Source: Roseburia_C sp900315735 (lineage in GTDB: Bacteria; Bacillota; Clostridia; Lachnospirales; Lachnospiraceae). Taken from it: a DNA stretch of 64,000 nucleotides. The DNA lies in the NCBI GenBank assembly GCA_052118425.1, contig JBQKHF010000013.1; one strand, 5' to 3'. Each line of letters begins with the position of its first letter. Positions within the stretch are counted from its first letter, which is position 1. The notes beneath the pieces were generated by a model. It was not told the origin of the DNA. It worked only from the letters and a program-made list of their open reading frames with translations, and searched no databases. The translations under genes were made by a program, and so were the position numbers. This document shows positions 16,295 through 25,140 of this stretch, in pieces.

Positions 16295-17674
16295 ATGTAT
16301 TCATTAAATTTTGAAGAACCTATTCATGTACATTTTATCGGTATTGGTGGCATCAGTATGAGTGGTCTTGCGGAAATCTTACTGGAAGAAGGTTTTACCA
16401 TCTCCGGTTCCGATGCAAAGCAGTCTGCACTTACTGACAGCCTTGCAAAGAAAGGTGCAACCATTTACATCGGTCAGAAAGCATCCAACTTATCCATCCG
16501 TCCTGCACTGGTTGTCTATACTGCTGCCATCCATGAGGACAATGAAGAATTTAAGGCAGCCGTAGATGCCGGTATTCCAATGCTTTCCCGTGCAGAACTG
16601 CTTGGACAGATTATGGATAACTATGAGCAATCCATTGCAGTTGCCGGTACCCATGGAAAAACCACTACCACATCCATGATTTCACAGATTCTTCTTGTTG
16701 CAAAGGCTGACCCTACAATCAGTGTTGGCGGTATCTTAGAAGCAATTGGTGGAAATATCCGCGTAGGTGGTTCTGAAGTATTCATTACCGAGGCCTGCGA
16801 ATATACAAACAGTTTCCTGCATTTTCATCCGAAATACAGTATCATCACCAGTGTAGAAGCTGAGCATCTTGACTTCTTCAAAGATATTGATGATATCCGT
16901 CGTTCTTTCCATGAATTTGCCGGAAATACTGCACATGATGGTGTATTAATCATCAACGGCCAGATTGAAGCTTTAGATCAGATTACCAACAATTTGTCCT
17001 GTAGCGTCACTACTTATGGTTTATGCGAAAACGATGACTTTTATGCCAAAAATATTACCTATAACGACCATGCCTGTGGCACATATACTCTGATGCACAA
17101 AACCGAAAACTTAGGCACCGTTTCCTTAAGCGTTCCGGGCAAGCATAATGTCTCCAATTCACTGGCTGCCATTGCCCTCTGTTTAAACCTTGGGCTTCCT
17201 TTGGACGTTATCAAAAAGGGACTGCTTCAGTTTGGCGGCACCAAACGTCGTTTTGAATACAAGGGAACAAAGAACGGCATCACCGTGATTGATGATTATG
17301 CACATCATCCAACGGAAGTAGCCGCTACCTTAACAGCTGCACAGAATTATCCACACGGACGGATTATCTGTGTTTTCCAGCCACATACCTATTCCAGAAC
17401 CAAAGCATTCTTAAGCGATTTTGCCCGGGTGCTTTCCATGGCAGATGTTGTTGTTCTGGCAGATATTTATGCAGCCAGAGAGAAAAACACCATTGGAATT
17501 TCTTCCAAAGACCTTTTGGCAGAGCTTCAGAAAAACGGTCAGGAAAGTTATTATTTCCCGTCCTTTGATGAGATTGAAAAATTTTTATCAGAAAAATGCA
17601 TAAACAATGATTTGTTGATAACTATGGGTGCCGGAGACGTGTATCTTATAGGAGAACACCTGCTTCAGCAGTAG
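16295..17674 (+). CDS. murC: UDP-N-acetylmuramate--L-alanine ligase
   Basis: Adds L-alanine to UDP-MurNAc, the first amino-acid step of peptidoglycan precursor synthesis. The 459 residues are full length. It shows the N-terminal Rossmann segment HFIGIGGISMSGLAEIL (about 13-29), the ATP loop AGTHGKTTTTSM (about 112-123), EACEYTNSFLHF and the C-terminal DDYAHHPTEVAATL (about 335). The stop codon touches two tandem DnaA boxes and a terminator. Confidence 0.97.
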   Translation: MYSLNFEEPIHVHFIGIGGISMSGLAEILLEEGFTISGSDAKQSALTDSLAKKGATIYIGQKASNLSIRPALVVYTAAIHEDNEEFKAAVDAGIPMLSRAELLGQIMDNYEQSIAVAGTHGKTTTTSMISQILLVAKADPTISVGGILEAIGGNIRVGGSEVFITEACEYTNSFLHFHPKYSIITSVEAEHLDFFKDIDDIRRSFHEFAGNTAHDGVLIINGQIEALDQITNNLSCSVTTYGLCENDDFYAKNITYNDHACGTYTLMHKTENLGTVSLSVPGKHNVSNSLAAIALCLNLGLPLDVIKKGLLQFGGTKRRFEYKGTKNGITVIDDYAHHPTEVAATLTAAQNYPHGRIICVFQPHTYSRTKAFLSDFARVLSMADVVVLADIYAAREKNTIGISSKDLLAELQKNGQESYYFPSFDEIEKFLSEKCINNDLLITMGAGDVYLIGEHLLQQ

Positions 17675-17692
17675 TTATCCACATTATCCACA
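17675..17692. promoter_or_regulatory. Two tandem DnaA boxes
   Basis: Two exact copies of TTATCCACA lie head to tail with no gap (17,675-17,683 and 17,684-17,692). The second copy also belongs to the left arm of the murC terminator, so part of the match may come from hairpin complementarity. Both fit the consensus at all nine positions. Confidence 0.6.
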
Positions 17693-17735
17693 TCGTAATT
17701 CACAATTTTGTGAATTATGGATGTGGATTTTTTTG
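17686..17735 (+). terminator. murC terminator
   Basis: ATCCACAT...AATTCAC pairs with GTGAATT...ATGTGGAT around a short AATTTT loop, followed by a run of seven T. Confidence 0.85.
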
Positions 17736-17830
17736 TTTACATAATGTATTTTCAAAAAACGCCATTCTGTCTGTATTAACCGCCAAACCACTCTCTTTTC
17801 AGTTACCATAACGCACTTCAAAAAGAAAGT

Positions 17831-17848
17831 TATCCACATTATTCACAA
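17831..17848. promoter_or_regulatory. Second tandem pair of DnaA boxes before the dnaD-like gene
   Basis: TTATCCACA (17,831-17,839) directly followed by TTATTCACA (17,840-17,848), both accepted DnaA-box forms in the same orientation as the first pair. They lie just upstream of the promoter of the helicase-loader genes, where bound DnaA could control transcription. Confidence 0.65.
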
Positions 17849-17903
17849 TTCTGTGTAAATGTGGAAACCCTTGATTTTACTGGATTTTTGGTCAAAATAA
17901 TGC

Positions 17904-17932
17904 TTCTCAATTTCAGATTCATATGCTATAAT
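17904..17932 (+). promoter_or_regulatory. Promoter of the dnaD-like/dnaI-like genes
   Basis: Perfect -10 TATAAT (17,927-17,932) with a weak -35 TTCTCA (17,904-17,909) and a 17-base spacer. The weak -35 hints at an activator or other control, with DnaA boxes 55 bases upstream. Confidence 0.55.
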
Positions 17933-17957
17933 GTGGTCGGTGAAAGAGGGAGTTCTT

Positions 17958-19124
17958 ATGACAGACATAACATTACATACGAAAAGCAAATCCATGGTTA
18001 CCTGCGTATCCAATACCTTTATTGATGAGTATATGGCAGATGCCAATGGAGAATTTGTAAAAATTTATTTATATCTGCTCCGCTGTATCAACACAGCCGA
18101 GAGTTTTTCCGTTTCCAGAATGGCTGATAAATTCGACCATACGGAAAAGGATATTAAACGTGCATTAAAATACTGGGAGAAGAAACACTTACTCCAGTTA
18201 GAATATAATTCCAAGGAACAGCTTACCGGCATCTGCCTATGTGAGCCTGTTTCTGCGGTTGCCGAAGCTTCTGAACAGGTCATGAAATCCAAAGCAGCTG
18301 ATGAGGCACATCCTGTCTCTGCTATAGATGGCACAAATGCTACAATGCATACAACCTCTGTAACAGTATCAGCTCCGTCTAAGGAAGTACCGGCTGATAC
18401 GACAGCTTCTGCGGTCAAAGCAGCTTCTGCGGCAGTATCTACTGTAGATATCCGCCCATCCTATACGAAAGATCAGATTTTGTCTTTCCAGAATGATGAG
18501 GCTTCCAGCGATTTATTATTTATTATTGAACGCTATATCGGACATCCTTTGTCCATCAAGGATTATGAAACCATTCTCTACTGGTCGGATGAATTAAAGT
18601 TCTCTGCTGACCTGATTGAATATCTGGTAGAATCCTGTGTGGACAACGGTCATAAGAGCATCCGTTATATGGACAAGATTGCACTTTCCTGGTCTGCATC
18701 TTCCATTCGTACCGTTGAAGATGCCAGACGCTCATCCAGTGCTTATAAGCAGACACATTATGGTGTCATGAAGGCATTTGGAATCAGCGGCAGAAAGTTA
18801 GCTGAATATGAGCTTGAATTAGTGGATAAGTGGACCAGCCAGTTTGGATTTACTCTGGATATCATTTCCGAGGCATGCAAACGGACGCTGCAGGCAACCA
18901 ACCAGCCAAGCTTCCAGTATGCCGATACTATTTTGGAAAACTGGCATAAATGCAACATCCATCACTTAGACGATATTGCAGTATTAGACAGCGCTTATAA
19001 GAAAAGTAAAGCATCTGCTTCCCGCAATGTTACCGTAAATAAGACCGCTGCCAACCGCTTTAACAATTTTTCACAGCGTACCTATAATTTTGAACAGCTT
19101 GAAAAGCAGCTCTTAAATAATTAA
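17958..19124 (+). CDS. DnaD/DnaB-type primosome protein
   Basis: Probable helicase-loading co-factor acting with the ATPase that follows. Residues about 190-265 (LSIKDYETILYWSDEL...NGHKSIRYMDKIALSW) form a DnaD C-terminal-type (DnaB_2) domain, and a second weaker copy may follow at about 270-350. The N-terminal 85 residues resemble a winged-helix. Between them lies an Ala/Thr/Ser/Val-rich linker (about 90-165). An upstream GTG/ATG at 17,931 is possible, but GAGGGAG is placed for the ATG at 17,958. The ATPase gene starts 32 bases downstream, so they form one operon. Confidence 0.88.
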   Translation: MTDITLHTKSKSMVTCVSNTFIDEYMADANGEFVKIYLYLLRCINTAESFSVSRMADKFDHTEKDIKRALKYWEKKHLLQLEYNSKEQLTGICLCEPVSAVAEASEQVMKSKAADEAHPVSAIDGTNATMHTTSVTVSAPSKEVPADTTASAVKAASAAVSTVDIRPSYTKDQILSFQNDEASSDLLFIIERYIGHPLSIKDYETILYWSDELKFSADLIEYLVESCVDNGHKSIRYMDKIALSWSASSIRTVEDARRSSSAYKQTHYGVMKAFGISGRKLAEYELELVDKWTSQFGFTLDIISEACKRTLQATNQPSFQYADTILENWHKCNIHHLDDIAVLDSAYKKSKASASRNVTVNKTAANRFNNFSQRTYNFEQLEKQLLNN

Positions 19125-19156
19125 GAAGCTTTTCACAATACCAAAAGGAGCATTTC

Positions 19157-20149
19157 ATGTCTCTTAATAATTCACAATATGACACTTTAATTCGACAATA
19201 TAATGCCAGACAGTTTCACAACCAGCATCTTCTGGATGAACGCATCCAGGAAGTCTATGGAAAATGTCCGCGCCTTACAGAAATAGACCATGAGATTTCT
19301 TCCATCTCAGTAGCAAGCGCAAAACAGCTTCTGTCTGATGATGGAGCAGAAGATTCCTCTGTCCTCTCCTCTTTAAAAGAACAGCTTTCCGCTCTTCGCA
19401 GGGAGAAACAGGATTTGATTGCTTCTTTGGGCTATCCTGCTGATTATCTGGAACCGGTTTACACCTGTAAGGACTGTAAGGATACCGGCTATATTGGAAA
19501 TGAACGCTGTCATTGTTTTGTACAGGCTGCCATTGATTTGGTCTATACGCAGTCTAATGTAAAAGATATTTTAGCAAAGGAGAATTTTTCGAATTTCTCT
19601 TATGCATACTATTCCAAAGAGCAGATAAACCCTACCACCGGATTATCTGCTTATGATACTGCAAAAAAAGCTGTTGCGGACTGTAAGTCCTTTATCGAGC
19701 ATTTTGATACTTCTTTTGAAAATCTCTTTTTCTATGGAGCAACCGGGATTGGAAAGACTTTTCTTTCAAACTGCGTTGCCAAAGAACTTTTAGATAAGGG
19801 ACATTCCGTTATTTATTTTACAGCTTTCCAATTATTTGATATATTTGAAAAGGACACGTTCCAGAAGGATGCTGCAGCCTCTGCTGCCGGTCAGAATATC
19901 TTCGACTGTGACCTTTTAATTATTGATGACCTTGGAACCGAGCTTGCCAACTCCTTTACGGCATCCCGGTTGTTCCTGTGTCTGAATGAACGTATGCTGC
20001 GTCAGAAATCAACCTTAATTTCTACGAATTTAAGCATTGACCAGCTTGCTGATGTATATTCCGAGCGTATCTGCTCCCGTATCTTCAGCAACTATACGAT
20101 GATTAAGCTTTTCGGGGACGATATCCGTCTTAAGAAAAAGCTGCATTAA
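19157..20149 (+). CDS. Helicase loader ATPase (DnaC/DnaI family)
   Basis: AAA+ ATPase that loads the replicative helicase at origins. A zinc-binding knuckle CKDCKDTGYIGNERCHC lies near residue 105, as in DnaI. Walker A is GATGIGKT near 195 and Walker B is LLIIDDLGTE near 253. The N-terminal 90 residues are helical and may contact the helicase. At 330 residues it is close to DnaI (about 310). It follows the dnaD-like gene, matching the dnaB-dnaI pairing of Bacillus. Confidence 0.93.
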   Translation: MSLNNSQYDTLIRQYNARQFHNQHLLDERIQEVYGKCPRLTEIDHEISSISVASAKQLLSDDGAEDSSVLSSLKEQLSALRREKQDLIASLGYPADYLEPVYTCKDCKDTGYIGNERCHCFVQAAIDLVYTQSNVKDILAKENFSNFSYAYYSKEQINPTTGLSAYDTAKKAVADCKSFIEHFDTSFENLFFYGATGIGKTFLSNCVAKELLDKGHSVIYFTAFQLFDIFEKDTFQKDAAASAAGQNIFDCDLLIIDDLGTELANSFTASRLFLCLNERMLRQKSTLISTNLSIDQLADVYSERICSRIFSNYTMIKLFGDDIRLKKKLH

Positions 20150-20220
20150 TTACGTATTCAATTAGATGTTATATCTATTGAACTATATAAGATAAATTAT
20201 TTCTATGGAGGAACCTATTC

Positions 20221-21408
20221 ATGTCAAACAGTGAAAGAAACTTAGAAACCCTTCCTACTGGTTCTCTTGGAATTATTCCATTAAAGAGCTGCCAGGAATT
20301 AGGAGAAAAAGTTGACAAATACCTTGTCAAATGGAGAGACGAAAGACAGCATCAGCACCAGAATGATGCAGCTTTTATGGGCTACAAACGTGATTCTTAT
20401 ATCATCGAAGCTGTTACCCCTCGTTTTGGTTCAGGTGAAGCAAAGGGAATGATTAAAGAAACTGTTCGTGGTTATGACCTTTATCTTATGGTTGATGTTA
20501 CCAACTACAGCCTTACTTATTCTCTGTGTGGTCAGACAAACCATATGTCTCCGGACGATCATTACCAGGATTTAAAGAGAATTATTGCTGCAATCGGTGG
20601 TAAAGCAAGAAGAATTACTGTTATCATTCCATTCCTTTATGAAAGCCGCCAGCATAGAAGAAGCACCAGAGAATCTTTGGACTGTGCACTGGCTTTACAG
20701 GAACTGGTTGCTATGGGTGTTGACAACATCATCACATTTGATGCTCATGACCCTCGTGTCCAGAATGCAATTCCATTAAAGGGTGGTTTCGAAACCGTTC
20801 AGCCTGCATACCAGTTTATCAAAGGTATCTGCAAGAACGTTCCTGACTTACAGATTGATTCTGACCACATGATGATTATCAGCCCGGATGAAGGTGGTAC
20901 CGGACGTGCAATTTATCTTTCCAGCGTACTTGGTCTGGATATGGGTATGTTCTACAAACGTCGTGATTACAGCAGAATTGTTGACGGACGTAACCCAATC
21001 GTTGCACATGAATTTTTAGGTTCTTCCGTAGAAGGAAAAGATGTTCTGATTATTGATGATATGATTTCTTCCGGCGAAAGTATGATTGATGTTGCAACCG
21101 AATTAAAGAAGAGAAAAGCAAAGAGAATCTTCGTTGTTGCAACCTTCGGACTTTTCACCAACGGTCTGGAGAAATTTGATAAAGCAGTAGAAGATGGAAC
21201 TATCTACCGTGTAGTTACCACTAACCTGACTTATCAGACTCCGGAACTTTTAAGCCGTCCATATTACATCAACTGTGACATGAGCAAATATATCGCTTAT
21301 ATTATCGATACCTTAAATCACGATGCTTCTATCAGCGAGCTCTTAGATCCAAACGAGCGTATCCAGAAGCTTGTAAAGAAATATAAAGCAAATCAGAAAA
21401 AGAAATAA
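20221..21408 (+). CDS. prs: Ribose-phosphate pyrophosphokinase, long form
   Basis: Makes PRPP from ribose-5-phosphate and ATP. Family segments are IPFLYESRQHRRSTRESLD (ATP loop), NIITFDAHDPRVQNAI and the PRPP-binding loop DVLIIDDMISSGESM near 280. It has 395 residues against about 315 in the classical enzyme; extra residues sit in the N-terminal half and the C-terminus, as in a clostridial long subfamily. A GGAGG site precedes the ATG, and a perfect bidirectional terminator follows the stop. Confidence 0.9.
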   Translation: MSNSERNLETLPTGSLGIIPLKSCQELGEKVDKYLVKWRDERQHQHQNDAAFMGYKRDSYIIEAVTPRFGSGEAKGMIKETVRGYDLYLMVDVTNYSLTYSLCGQTNHMSPDDHYQDLKRIIAAIGGKARRITVIIPFLYESRQHRRSTRESLDCALALQELVAMGVDNIITFDAHDPRVQNAIPLKGGFETVQPAYQFIKGICKNVPDLQIDSDHMMIISPDEGGTGRAIYLSSVLGLDMGMFYKRRDYSRIVDGRNPIVAHEFLGSSVEGKDVLIIDDMISSGESMIDVATELKKRKAKRIFVVATFGLFTNGLEKFDKAVEDGTIYRVVTTNLTYQTPELLSRPYYINCDMSKYIAYIIDTLNHDASISELLDPNERIQKLVKKYKANQKKK

Positions 21409-21417
21409 ATAAGTACG

Positions 21418-21452
21418 AAAAAATGGCTTCGGAATTCCGAAGCCATTTTTTT
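21418..21452. terminator. Bidirectional terminator after prs
   Basis: AAATGGCTTCGG and CCGAAGCCATTT surround AATT in a perfect palindrome (21,421-21,448), with A-run and T-run flanks serving both prs and the converging Lys/Ala-rich gene. Confidence 0.92.
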
Positions 21453-21466
21453 ATATCGTAGACAAA

Positions 21467-21949
21467 CTAGAATAAGTTAACTTTACCTGCATATGTATCA
21501 TTTACAACATAGTATGCTGCATACTCTTCCGGTTTTAAATAAACCTTTAAAGACTTAATGCTGGATGCTCTGTGTCCGTCTGCTGCGAAAGCTTCTTTTG
21601 CTCTCTCAATAACGTTTGCAACAACATCTTCATTACCGTTGAACTGAACGAATACTTCAGGTACAAGTTCTTTCTTCTCTGCCTTAGCAGTTTTCTTTGC
21701 TGCAACTTTCTTGGTTGCTTTCTTTGCGGTAGTCTTTGCTGCTGCTTTTACAGTAGTCTCTGCTTTCTTTGCTGTCTCTTCTGCCTTCTTAACTGTCTCT
21801 TCCGCTTTCTTTACTACGGTCTCTGCTTTCTTCGCTACAACTTCTTTTGCTTCTGCCTTAACCTCTTCTGCCTTAACTACTGCCTTTGTTTCTGTAGCTT
21901 TTACTGCTGCCTTTACTTCGGCTGCTTTCTCAACTGGTCTCTTCTGCAT
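21467..21949 (-). CDS. Lys/Ala-rich DUF6465-like protein
   Basis: No known function. Residues 1-90 are a low-complexity histone-H1-like stretch of AEEVKAEAKE, KKAEETVKKAEET and TTAKKATKKVAAKKTAK units, predicted to be long charged helices. The C-terminal 65 residues (VPEVFVQFNGNEDVV...YVVNDTYAGKVNLF) form a compact domain that I believe matches DUF6465, which is widespread in Lachnospiraceae. Nucleic-acid or cell-envelope association is possible because of the basic tail. A GGGAGGG site precedes the ATG. It lies 20 bases after the HPr-like gene and is probably co-transcribed. Confidence 0.75.
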   Translation of the reverse strand: MQKRPVEKAAEVKAAVKATETKAVVKAEEVKAEAKEVVAKKAETVVKKAEETVKKAEETAKKAETTVKAAAKTTAKKATKKVAAKKTAKAEKKELVPEVFVQFNGNEDVVANVIERAKEAFAADGHRASSIKSLKVYLKPEEYAAYYVVNDTYAGKVNLF

Positions 21950-21969
21950 TATAATTCCCTCCCTGAAAA

Positions 21970-22224
21970 TTAATCACACACTAAAAACTTCTCCATTGCT
22001 AAGAGAGCTTCTTCTTCATCATTTCCCTCTGCAACAATGTTAACCGTCATTCCTTTGGACGGATTAAATGCCATGATTCCCATGATGCTCTTGGCATTAA
22101 TTTTACGGTTATCACTTTCAAGAGTAATATTGCTGTCAAACTGACATGCAACCTGAACCAACTCTGCAATTGGATTATCGTGTTTTTTTGAAACGTTTGA
22201 AACTGTAACTTCTTTTCTACTCAT
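21970..22224 (-). CDS. HPr-family protein with an altered active-site motif
   Basis: The 84-residue length and fold match HPr, the phosphocarrier of the sugar phosphotransferase system. His15 is kept (SKKHDNPIAELV) but the usual HARP signature reads HDNP, so the Arg17 that stabilises phospho-His is Asn. Ser46 is kept (NAKSIMGIMAF), as in HPr and Crh, leaving the HPr-kinase site intact. This could be a Crh-like regulator or a poor phosphocarrier rather than the main HPr. No EI gene is adjacent. Confidence 0.85.
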   Translation of the reverse strand: MSRKEVTVSNVSKKHDNPIAELVQVACQFDSNITLESDNRKINAKSIMGIMAFNPSKGMTVNIVAEGNDEEEALLAMEKFLVCD

Positions 22225-22410
22225 GTTATCTTCCTCGCTTCTAAGTAGTACAATTCGTACAAAAATTAATATAGCCTACACGAACGGATTTTGCAATAGA
22301 CTTTATGCAAATACGGCACTAATACCGAAACCGTTAAGAAACTTCGGCTTTTTTTAGGCAATTTTATATGTTTTTTACACCTTTTTCACGCTTATTCTCT
22401 GCCTGCGCCT

Positions 22411-24945
22411 CTATTCTGTGATTTTCATATAAGCAAAATATACATTGCCTGCCGCATCAAATACATTCTGTGCATCCGTCATGGACATCTTCTCTGTTGC
22501 ACCGGTTGCAGGATTATAAACATAAACTCCTGCATTATCATAACCGGTAATCAATACTGCATCGCTTCCGCTGCTCATGGCAAATACCGGTGTCCCAAGA
22601 TTCACATAATATAACACTGCATCCAGATCACTTCCGGTCAAATCAATTACTACTGCATCCTGCAGCGTATCCTTTAAAATCTGTTTTGGTGTATTTCCGG
22701 ATGCCATCAATTCTCCTACACCAACATTTAATCCCTGGGTTGAAAGCATGCCATTGATTGCCTTTGCAATCGTCGTTCCGGATGTATCCGCATCACCTAT
22801 CGTAATCGCAATCGGTGACTGGGAAGACTTTCTTGCCCGCTTCCAGATATACTGCTGCCGGCTTCCTACCACAACGCCCACATTATCATTGGCTGCCGCA
22901 ATGGCCTTTGCCGCATTATCCGTTGCCAGCACTACTCTTCCGGCAGAATAAGCATAATAATAATCTGTCTCTTCCGGCTCTTTCAGATTCACATTTTTCG
23001 GTGACTCCAATACAATCCGTTTTGGTGTCAGCAGACGGTCAGAACTTATCTCTTCTTCCTGCAATAACTGCAGCTGTATCTGTGTCTGTTTTCGTTCTGT
23101 TACCGTACTATGAACGCTGACTACTTCGGTAGAATCCCCCTCACGGTTCATAATCGTATCCTGTTCTGCCGGAACATAAGTCATGCCGTTATACTGCTCA
23201 CGGTTCAGATAAATGGTATAATCCACAACTTCTACAGATGCTACATAATATCCATCCTTATGATAATCTTTTAACACTCCGTGTTCTTTATCATTCGTAT
23301 CCACAATATAGATATGGTTCATCGGGAACTGTACATTTCCGGCAGAGTCTGTATACACATCACTGTTATTTGCCTCTCCATAGATAAAGTCATCTTCCAT
23401 GAATGCCAGTGGCCGGATATAGGTTCCTGCTGCCGCCGTTACTTCAAAACTTTTTGAATCCTCCAGATTCAGAACAGTAATTTTCGATCCGCTGTCGCTG
23501 TTGCCATCTGCAATATAAGCAACAAACTGATTATTCTCAGACACGGCGTAATTTCCTGTTTCAAATCCACTGACTACTTCCTTTTCCTTGGTAGTAGCAA
23601 GATTAATCTCATACAGTGTTCCGCCCATCATAATATAGAACATTCCACTTTCATTTTCATACATCAGCTGTCCCAGTTCTGATTTCAGCACTTCGTATGA
23701 ATGAGTGGATGGTATGAACAGCTCTTCTTCTACTGTATTTGCCACACTGTCATAATGGTAAACACCTACGCCTACCTGACCTTCATGATTTCCCCTGTTC
23801 ATATAACCATATACAACAAAATCTGCACTTCCGGTTTCATCCACCTTGATAATCCGGATATCATGTTCATTATGATTTTCTCTGGAATCAATTCCCTCAT
23901 ACCCCCGGAAACTGAACACCTGGGAAAGCTTCTTCTCTGTCGCATTGTAGCACCAGAGTTCTCCTTCTTTTACAAAACAGATAATACTTCCTGTCTCATT
24001 ACTCTTATATTCCACATCGGACGAACATATTCCAAGCTGTAAATAATTCTCATAAAAATCATCATTCTCTGCCCGGAAAATTTCATCCATGGTCCGTTCA
24101 AAATTCAATAGATACATCCGGTCATTGGTATAACGGACGCGATAATATTCTTCTACATTATAATATTCCAGTTCACCGTTATCCCCGGTTGCCGTCACTA
24201 CATAATCCAAAAGAATCACATTATAGGAATCATTAATTTCTTTGATGCTTACCGATGGATCTGTCAAAACAGTTCCATTGAATTTATCCCATGTCACCTG
24301 ACGCAGTGTGGAATGAATACTGACATTGGCAAGGGTGGAATTATCTGCGGAAGAATCCGGTTCCATATAAGTTGCCAGAGAACCGCCGCCATCCTCCTGA
24401 AATGTCTTTTCATGAAAATCTTTGGCAAAATCAATACTTTCTTTTACATAACAGTCCTGAGGTTCAATGATTCTCGTATAATAATTTAATGTATCGTCCC
24501 CATGTATTAAATGTATCACCAGTAAATATTCGGTATTGGAATCCAGCAGATTCTGAATCGGAAGGTCTGCTGTAATCACTCCGCTCTTCTGGGAATAGCT
24601 GTCCACTTTGGCATCTGCAATCAGCCGCTGGGTGTCCATGCTCCGAATCTCATAAGAGATTTCATCTACCGCATAGCTTCCGTTCTGAATCCGGATTGGA
24701 AGCAGCCTGTCCGTATCAACCGGTGTAATGTCATCTCTCATATATACCGCATTCATTTCATCGGCATAACCGTAAAGCTCATTAATTTCCTGTTCTTTAT
24801 AATAAAGCTGGATCGTCGGCAGTGTTGCCTCCTCCAGTTCTGTTGTCATATCGGGATTTGTTTTATTTGTCAAAAAACTAAACACTACGGTTGATACCAG
24901 AAACACACCTGCTAACACCAGTGCCCGAATCATTCCTTTATTCAT
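22411..24945 (-). CDS. Large membrane-anchored extracellular protein of unknown function
   Basis: An N-terminal membrane segment (about residues 8-26, ALVLAGVFLVSTVVFSFL) is followed by an 815-residue outside part. The middle (about 300-570) has repeated aromatic beta-strand motifs such as GSIICFVKEGELWCYN and SENNQFVAYIADGNSDSGSK, which look like a beta-propeller. The last 140 residues (ILKDTLQD...TPVFAMSS...VLITGYDNAGVYVYNPATG) resemble a C39/BtrH-like peptidase fold, but the His expected before VxxGY is replaced by SDAV and no active Cys is evident, so this part looks inactive. I do not recognise a named family. It is monocistronic, with about 185 empty bases downstream. Confidence 0.8.
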   Translation of the reverse strand: MNKGMIRALVLAGVFLVSTVVFSFLTNKTNPDMTTELEEATLPTIQLYYKEQEINELYGYADEMNAVYMRDDITPVDTDRLLPIRIQNGSYAVDEISYEIRSMDTQRLIADAKVDSYSQKSGVITADLPIQNLLDSNTEYLLVIHLIHGDDTLNYYTRIIEPQDCYVKESIDFAKDFHEKTFQEDGGGSLATYMEPDSSADNSTLANVSIHSTLRQVTWDKFNGTVLTDPSVSIKEINDSYNVILLDYVVTATGDNGELEYYNVEEYYRVRYTNDRMYLLNFERTMDEIFRAENDDFYENYLQLGICSSDVEYKSNETGSIICFVKEGELWCYNATEKKLSQVFSFRGYEGIDSRENHNEHDIRIIKVDETGSADFVVYGYMNRGNHEGQVGVGVYHYDSVANTVEEELFIPSTHSYEVLKSELGQLMYENESGMFYIMMGGTLYEINLATTKEKEVVSGFETGNYAVSENNQFVAYIADGNSDSGSKITVLNLEDSKSFEVTAAAGTYIRPLAFMEDDFIYGEANNSDVYTDSAGNVQFPMNHIYIVDTNDKEHGVLKDYHKDGYYVASVEVVDYTIYLNREQYNGMTYVPAEQDTIMNREGDSTEVVSVHSTVTERKQTQIQLQLLQEEEISSDRLLTPKRIVLESPKNVNLKEPEETDYYYAYSAGRVVLATDNAAKAIAAANDNVGVVVGSRQQYIWKRARKSSQSPIAITIGDADTSGTTIAKAINGMLSTQGLNVGVGELMASGNTPKQILKDTLQDAVVIDLTGSDLDAVLYYVNLGTPVFAMSSGSDAVLITGYDNAGVYVYNPATGATEKMSMTDAQNVFDAAGNVYFAYMKITE

Positions 24946-24971
24946 CTGTATTCCTCATCTTCCTAAACTAC

Positions 24972-25057
24972 GAAAAACACGCTTTGCGAGTTTCTCGAAT
25001 TATCGCGGTGCTCGTCAAATCTGCATGCAAGCATGCGATTTTTCTCGCTACTCGCGT
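24972..25057. repeat. GC-contrast intergenic repeat-like block
   Basis: Within the 195-base gap 24,946-25,140 a CG-dinucleotide-rich stretch contains GCATGCAAGCATGC, GCGAG/CTCGC pairs (GCTTTGCGAGTTTCTCGAA, TTTCTCGCTACTCGCG) and many short inverted repeats. Its composition differs sharply from the flanks. It looks like a dispersed intergenic repeat; no second copy is complete in this window. Confidence 0.4.
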
Positions 25058-25098
25058 AAACAAACAATATAGCCATCAAAAAACGACAGCTATATTGT
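25058..25098 (-). terminator. Terminator after the 174-residue protein gene
   Basis: ACAATATAGC (25,064-25,073) pairs with GCTATATTGT (25,089-25,098), followed on the minus strand by TTTGTTT. Confidence 0.6.
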
Positions 25099-25140
25099 AA
25101 TTCCTTTTTTGCAAAAGCTCAACCTCTATTTTATTGTCTG

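Noticed and set aside
17675..17848. Chromosomal replication origin
   Set aside because: DnaA boxes are present, but there is no adjacent dnaA, dnaN or rpmH and no AT-rich unwinding element of the usual kind; gene control is a simpler reading.
21572..22043. Plus-strand Phe/Ala/Val/Cys-rich ORFs
   Set aside because: They are antisense shadows of the Lys/Ala/Glu codon repeats in the DUF6465-like gene.
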